From Comamonadaceae bacterium (lineage in GTDB: Bacteria; Pseudomonadota; Gammaproteobacteria; Burkholderiales; Burkholderiaceae_C), in assembly GCA_947461325.1 (NCBI GenBank), contig CANHLD010000051.1, forward strand, positions 1 through 10,651: a stretch of DNA of 10,651 bases, read 5' to 3'. A model generated the notes under the pieces. That model was not told the DNA's origin. It was given only the letters and a program-made list of their open reading frames with translations, and made no database searches. Position numbers and translations under genes: made by a program. Shown here piece after piece: positions 6,886-10,651 of the stretch (within the stretch, counting starts at the first letter, position 1; each line of letters opens with the position of its first letter).

Positions 6886-7569
6886 ATGACTGACTCCATG
6901 TATTCCCTTCCGACCATGAATCCGCAAGTCGCACGCTTCAACATGATTGAACAGCAAATCCGTACCTGGGAGGTATTGGATAAGCAAGTATTGGCTCGTT
7001 TAGATCGGCTTGATCGACAAGATTTTGTGCCCGCTGCCTACGAATCGCTGGCCTACAGCGATATTGAAATTCCCATCGGGCATGGTGAACATATGCTCGC
7101 GCCTCGGGTAGACGCCCGTTTATTGCAAGACCTGGCGCTGCAGCCCCACGAAACCGTGCTGGAAATCGGCACGGGCAGTGGTTATCTGACTGCCTTGCTT
7201 GCGCTGTCATGCGCCCATGTCACCAGTTTGGAATGCCAAACAGATTTCATCCCTGCTGCCCGCCAGCGACTTGAACATGCAGGCATCTCCAATGTCGACA
7301 TCTTGCACGGGCAAGGTGTGCCTTCTTCGCTTACCCAGGCCCCTTTCGATGCGATGGTGCTCACAGGCTCTGTGGCTTTCGTGCCTGCTTCGCTATTGAA
7401 ATTACTCAAACCCACAGGACGATTGCTGGCAGTCGTCGGCGAAGAACCTGTGATGCAAACTACGCTCATTCAACGTCATGCAGATGGCAGTAGTCATGCG
7501 CGTGTTTTGTGGGATGTGGTTATTCCACGTTTGCATGGCTTTACCGAAAACTCTGCTTTTCACTTTTAA
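6886..7569 (+). CDS. Pcm-like methyltransferase (protein-L-isoaspartate O-methyltransferase family, divergent)
   Basis: The 227-residue protein (from ATG 6886) has the class I SAM-dependent methyltransferase fold of the Pcm family: FVPAAYESLAY (47-57), IPIGHGE (62-68), the SAM-binding motif VLEIGTGSGYLTALLA (91-106), FDAMVL and GEEP near the end. True Pcm enzymes methylate L-isoaspartyl residues to repair aged proteins. Several Pcm signatures differ here: the substrate-binding T-I-S-Q-P reads HMLAP (Ser replaced by Leu71), GDG reads GQG (142-144) and the TAA after FDAIIV reads TGS (160-162). The SAM site is intact, so methyltransferase activity is plausible, but isoaspartate repair is doubtful. 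Homologues I recall from Burkholderiales begin at the residue coded by ATG 6916 (MNPQVARFNMIEQQIR); 6886 has the better ribosome-binding site. It lies between the pump and tolC, 22 nt before the tolC start. Confidence 0.85.
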   Translation: MTDSMYSLPTMNPQVARFNMIEQQIRTWEVLDKQVLARLDRLDRQDFVPAAYESLAYSDIEIPIGHGEHMLAPRVDARLLQDLALQPHETVLEIGTGSGYLTALLALSCAHVTSLECQTDFIPAARQRLEHAGISNVDILHGQGVPSSLTQAPFDAMVLTGSVAFVPASLLKLLKPTGRLLAVVGEEPVMQTTLIQRHADGSSHARVLWDVVIPRLHGFTENSAFHF

Positions 7570-7580
7570 ATTGTTGTCAC

Positions 7581-7586
7581 AAAGGA
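7581..7586 (+). promoter_or_regulatory. Shine-Dalgarno fixing the tolC start
   Basis: AAAGGA ends 5 nt before ATG 7592 and is the strongest ribosome-binding site in the window. The tolC frame is open further upstream to 7478 inside the methyltransferase gene. This site, together with a signal peptide starting exactly at 7592, shows that the upstream extension is not translated. Confidence 0.75.
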
Positions 7587-7591
7587 ATACC

Positions 7592-8923
7592 ATGAAATTG
7601 TTTTGCACACTGCCCTTGATAGCTGCCATGTCCATGGCTTTTTCAGGCGCTGCCCGCAGTCAAAGTCTGGTTGAACTTTACGATGTCGCGAAGAACTACG
7701 ACGCCAGTTACAAATCAGTGCAATTGCAAGCTCAAGCCACGCGACTCAAGGTGGAGCAAGCGCAGGCCAAGCTGGGACCCACCGCCACTGCCTCCGCGAA
7801 CGTGAGTTTGAACAGTGGCGGTTTTTACGCACCGGCTTCCGCCACAGATATGCACACCTATGGCACCCAAACCGGCACATTGCTCGGTTCACAACCCCTG
7901 TTCCGTCCGGGAGACAAAGCCGAGGTTTCGCAAGCCAATTTGCAATTGCAAATCGCTGATGCGCAGTTACTTGCTGCTGAACAAGATTTGATGGTTCGCC
8001 TGAGCCAAACCTATTTTGATATTTTGGCCAGTCAGGACAGCTTGACATTTATTCAAGCACAAATGAAAGCTGTTGCCGAACAATTGGCGTTTGCCAAACG
8101 CAATTTCGAAGTGGGTACAGCCACCATCACCGACACACGCGAAGCTCAGGCCAGTTATGACTTGGCTGTGGCACAAGAAATTGCCGCGCAAAATGATTTG
8201 CGGGTTAAAAAAATGGCGCTTGACCAATTGGTTGGCAAATCAGACACCAGCCCCAAACCCATCTCTTTGGCGGTTGAGCCCCAAGGCCCGGTTCCTGATC
8301 GCGTGGAAGAATGGGTGGCGCTGAGCGAGCAAAAAAACCCCAGCATCAAGCAGTACCGTATCACCAGCGACGTGGCTCGCTTGGAAACTGACAAAGCCCA
8401 GTCTGCCCTACTGCCGACTGTCGATTTGCAACTGAGTTACTCCTACACCAACAACAGCAGCGGAACTTACGCCACCACCTACGACTCGCGCGTCGGTGTG
8501 ACCACCGGCGCTGTGGTGGTGAGTGTGCCCTTGTTCAATGGCAATGCATTGAGCAATCGGGTGAAAGAAACCATTTCCTTGCGACAAAAAGCCGAGTCGG
8601 ATGTGGACGCAGCTGTTCGCAATGTTTCGCAAAACACCCGCAGTGCTTTTTTTGGACTGCTCTCCGGTGTCAGTCAGATCAAAGCTTTGAAAGCAGCCGA
8701 AGAATCAAGCCAGGTTGCTTTGGATGCAAACAAACTGGGTTACAGCGTAGGTGTTCGCATCAACATCAACGTCTTGGACGCACAAAGCAAGCTCTACGAC
8801 ACCAAAGCCAAGTTGGCTAAGGCACGCTATGACGTGCTGGTCGGTCATCTGAAACTGCGTCAACTCAGCGGCGTTTTGCAGGTGGAAGATTTGCAAAACA
8901 TCAACAGCATGCTGACGCCTTAA
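7592..8923 (+). CDS. tolC: TolC-family outer-membrane efflux channel
   Basis: The 443-residue precursor forms the trimeric duct through the outer membrane and periplasm for RND pumps and, in many bacteria, type I secretion. The first residues form a Sec signal peptide (Lys2, a hydrophobic core at about 3-18, cleavage probably near residues 21-24 in GAARSQ). The mature start SLVELYDVAKNYDASYKS is typical of TolC. Two similar outer-membrane efflux domains follow, each rich in long Ala/Gln/Lys helices: repeat 1 contains LFRPGDKAEV and GTATITDTREA, and repeat 2 contains VSVPLFNGNALSNRV and GVRININVLDAQ, the equivalent positions of the two halves. Length is normal. It closes the efflux operon, 22 nt after the methyltransferase stop, and its stop lies 6 nt from the stop of convergent waaA. 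A run of seven A (8331-8337) does not disturb the frame. Confidence 0.95.
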   Translation: MKLFCTLPLIAAMSMAFSGAARSQSLVELYDVAKNYDASYKSVQLQAQATRLKVEQAQAKLGPTATASANVSLNSGGFYAPASATDMHTYGTQTGTLLGSQPLFRPGDKAEVSQANLQLQIADAQLLAAEQDLMVRLSQTYFDILASQDSLTFIQAQMKAVAEQLAFAKRNFEVGTATITDTREAQASYDLAVAQEIAAQNDLRVKKMALDQLVGKSDTSPKPISLAVEPQGPVPDRVEEWVALSEQKNPSIKQYRITSDVARLETDKAQSALLPTVDLQLSYSYTNNSSGTYATTYDSRVGVTTGAVVVSVPLFNGNALSNRVKETISLRQKAESDVDAAVRNVSQNTRSAFFGLLSGVSQIKALKAAEESSQVALDANKLGYSVGVRININVLDAQSKLYDTKAKLAKARYDVLVGHLKLRQLSGVLQVEDLQNINSMLTP

Positions 8924-8929
8924 GCGCTC

Positions 8930-10198
8930 TTACATCAAGGGCTTGATCAGGTCTATGCAGCGAGCGACTGCGCCCTGATGTTGAGTAGCAAATTGCTGCG
9001 CCAGTTCGGCCTTGTTGGCGCATTCTTGTGTGTCTAATGCCAATCGGTAAGCAACTTCTACCGCCTCGGTCAAATCATGAACCCTGATGGCCGCGCCTGC
9101 CTGTTGCGCTAATGTTGCGGCTTGCGCAAAGTTGAAGGTATGCGGGCCCATGACCACCGGACAAGAACAGGCACACGATTCAATCAGGTTTTGACCGCCT
9201 AAGGGCTCAAAGCTGCCACCCAGCAAACACACACTGGCTGCGCTGAAATACAAAGCCATTTCCCCCATGCTGTCACCCAACACCAAGGCGTCACTCGCCT
9301 GCATCAGCGAAGCATCAGGAGAATCTCCCCATTCGCTGCGCCGCATGAGTGGCCAAGCTTTGGCTTTGACCAATGCCGCTACATCGTCAAAGCGTTGCGG
9401 GTGCCTAGGCACCAACCACCACTGCACATCTTTCAAATACTCGGGATGCTGCGCCAATACATCCAGCAAAGCTGCCTCTTCACCTTCGCGTGAAATAGCC
9501 AGCAATATCACCGGACGCGAAAAACTTGCACGCAGCGCATGCCCTTTCACTAACTGCGCGTGATCTGGGACCGCATCAAACTTTAAATTGCCCATGACCG
9601 CCTGCACTTGTACGCCCAGGCTTTGAAAACGTTTGGCGTCTTGTTCAGATTGAGCCCAAATAGCGGTCAAGCTGGCAAATGCTGGTTTGGCGAGGACTGA
9701 CCATTGCATGGATCGGCGCAAAGAACGCGCACTCAAGCGGGCGTTGAGTAAGACCACGGGTACGCCATGCTGGGCGGCTTGGAATACGGTCATGGGCCAG
9801 ACTTCGGTGTCCACCAAAAAGCCCAGCTTGGGCTGGAAATGGCGAAAAAAACGTTTCACCGACTGCGGTGAATCCCAAGCCTGCCAGACCTGAATATCAC
9901 CGGGCTTTAACAAACTCACACCTTGTTTGCGCCCGGTCGCTGTGCCATGTGTGAATACAAATCTCACACCGGGATAGTTTTGTCGGATCGCTTTCACCAG
10001 TGAATCAATTGCACGCGTCTCACCGAGAGAGACAGCATGTATCCAAATACAGCCTGAAGAAGCAGGCATGGTGTAGTAACCAAAACGCTCGGCCATGGCC
10101 TCGGCGTACAAGGGCTCTTTGCGTGAACGCGCATACAACTTGATCAACAAAAACGGCGACAACAAGCGCATGAACCACCCATAGACAAACAACATCAT
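8930..10198 (-). CDS. waaA: 3-deoxy-D-manno-octulosonic acid (Kdo) transferase
   Basis: WaaA transfers Kdo from CMP-Kdo to the lipid A precursor at the cytoplasmic face of the inner membrane, the first step of lipopolysaccharide core assembly. The 422-residue protein begins with a hydrophobic membrane anchor (about residues 3-20), followed by KEPLYAEAMAERFGYY and IWIHAVSLGETRA, whose Glu60 matches the proposed catalytic Glu of the family. Further marks are VDTEVWP, NARLSARS, GNLKFD and, in the C-terminal GT-B half, LGGSFEPLGGQNLIE and GPHTFNFA, which bind the nucleotide-sugar. ATG 10198-10196 is chosen although the frame is open 16 codons further upstream: this start overlaps the stop of the preceding gene as ATGA, and the extension would lie inside that gene. 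It is co-transcribed with the heptosyltransferase gene and converges on tolC. Confidence 0.95.
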   Translation of the reverse strand: MMLFVYGWFMRLLSPFLLIKLYARSRKEPLYAEAMAERFGYYTMPASSGCIWIHAVSLGETRAIDSLVKAIRQNYPGVRFVFTHGTATGRKQGVSLLKPGDIQVWQAWDSPQSVKRFFRHFQPKLGFLVDTEVWPMTVFQAAQHGVPVVLLNARLSARSLRRSMQWSVLAKPAFASLTAIWAQSEQDAKRFQSLGVQVQAVMGNLKFDAVPDHAQLVKGHALRASFSRPVILLAISREGEEAALLDVLAQHPEYLKDVQWWLVPRHPQRFDDVAALVKAKAWPLMRRSEWGDSPDASLMQASDALVLGDSMGEMALYFSAASVCLLGGSFEPLGGQNLIESCACSCPVVMGPHTFNFAQAATLAQQAGAAIRVHDLTEAVEVAYRLALDTQECANKAELAQQFATQHQGAVARCIDLIKPLM

Positions 10199-10651
10199 GG
10201 CTGTTCTTTCGTGGCATGCATATGCGCATGCATACAATTTTGCCAAGTTTGCATCACTACTTCAACGCTGGGATGAGGATGGGCATACACACTTTGCTGC
10301 CAAGCAGATTGCAAAGGACCTGTGCGCCATGCAGTATTGAAGTTATAGATTTGCACATGCGGCAAACCCAACGCCACCGCGATGTGGCTGGGTCCGCTGT
10401 CCACACCTACGACACCCACACAAGCAGCCAATTGCCGGGTCAAGGTGAACACATCAGCGCGCGGCCACACCACAGAGCCGGGACACGCCTTGGCAATTTG
10501 CGTGGCTACCCCTTCCTCGGCGTCGTTAGATTGCGGCAACGTCAAATGAAAACCTTGTGACACCAATTGGCGGGCAAGCGAGATCCAGTTTTCTAAAGGC
10601 CAACATTTGTCCAACCGGGAAGTGCCGTGCACCAATGCGACTGTGTGCGGC
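10195..10651 (-). CDS. waaC: Lipopolysaccharide heptosyltransferase I, C-terminal part (5' end outside window)
   Basis: The frame runs open from the window edge (reading PHTVALVHGTSRLDKCWP at the start of the visible part) to TGA 10197-10195, giving about 152 residues of a glycosyltransferase family 9 protein that is normally over 300 residues. The heptosyltransferase adds the first L-glycero-D-manno-heptose to Kdo in the lipopolysaccharide inner core, on the cytoplasmic side of the inner membrane. Supporting marks are HGTSRLDKCWPLENW, VGVDSGPSHIAVALGLPHVQIYNF and WRTGP, which fit WaaC better than WaaF; the usual GVDTGL reads GVDSGP. The TTG near 10635 is an internal Leu, not a start. The last residues are unusual: C-M-H-A-H-M-H-A-T-K, coded by a short tandem-like repeat. 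The stop overlaps the waaA start by 4 nt, so the two genes are translationally coupled. Confidence 0.88.
   Translation of the reverse strand, partial: PHTVALVHGTSRLDKCWPLENWISLARQLVSQGFHLTLPQSNDAEEGVATQIAKACPGSVVWPRADVFTLTRQLAACVGVVGVDSGPSHIAVALGLPHVQIYNFNTAWRTGPLQSAWQQSVYAHPHPSVEVVMQTWQNCMHAHMHATKEQP
10214..10234. repeat. 9-bp direct repeat GCATGCATA, period 12
   Basis: GCATGCATA occurs at 10214-10222 and again at 10226-10234, separated by TGC. The 12-base period is four codons, and on the minus strand it encodes the MHA-H-MHA stretch at the C-terminus of WaaC. It looks like a small in-frame duplication inside the coding sequence. Confidence 0.6.

Noticed and set aside
7478..7591. A 38-codon upstream extension of the tolC frame.
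   Set aside because: It overlaps the methyltransferase gene, while a strong Shine-Dalgarno and a signal peptide begin exactly at 7592.
8331..8337. A run of seven A in tolC, and a run of seven T in tetR (2007-2013), considered as phase-variation sites.
   Set aside because: Runs of this length occur often by chance in moderate-GC coding sequence, and both frames are intact. There is no evidence of variation.
8934..8947. Inverted repeat ATCAAG/CTTGAT at the tolC/waaA convergent end.
   Set aside because: The loop is too tight (2 bases), the sequence is within waaA codons, and no T-run follows. I saw no intrinsic terminator here.

Overview
The window reads as an ordinary, gene-dense chromosomal segment of a betaproteobacterium, most likely of the order Burkholderiales. 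This rests on the protein sequences (PdxH, MsrA, a YdcF/ElyC-like protein, WaaA, WaaC and a Pcm-like methyltransferase all look betaproteobacterial) and on the order pcm-like / tolC / waaA / waaC, which I recall from that group. I cannot name a genus from the sequence alone. Nothing suggests a prophage, insertion sequence, CRISPR array or rRNA/tRNA gene, and no stretch over about 100 bases lacks a gene.

Layout: the window opens inside pdxH (vitamin B6 salvage, + strand, 3' part only), which converges on msrA (methionine sulfoxide repair, - strand). A 94-100 bp divergent gap separates msrA from a DUF218/YdcF-ElyC-like membrane protein gene (+). Then comes a closely packed same-strand run of five genes (1829-8923): a TetR/AcrR-type repressor, a membrane fusion protein, an RND (HAE-1 type) inner-membrane pump, a Pcm-like methyltransferase and a TolC-type outer-membrane channel. 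A promoter-like TTGACC/TACATT pair with a 17-base spacer lies before the repressor gene. An imperfect 24-bp palindrome overlaps its -10 box and runs up to the ATG. The last two genes, waaA and waaC (the latter partial at the window edge), lie on the - strand, converge on tolC, and overlap each other by 4 nt (ATGA).

How the genes may work together: the five-gene run encodes every part of a tripartite efflux pump (inner-membrane pump, periplasmic adaptor, outer-membrane duct) plus a likely local repressor. The simplest reading is an autoregulated efflux operon that ends with the cell's TolC. The methyltransferase between pump and duct has the Pcm fold signature but lacks three motifs of classical isoaspartyl methyltransferases, so its real substrate is open. 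waaC and waaA act in assembly of the lipopolysaccharide inner core (heptose I and Kdo transfer).

I found no convincing previously undescribed system. The points most worth a second look are the divergent Pcm-like protein inside the efflux operon, the operator/promoter overlap before the tetR gene, and the physical link of a complete RND pump to tolC.
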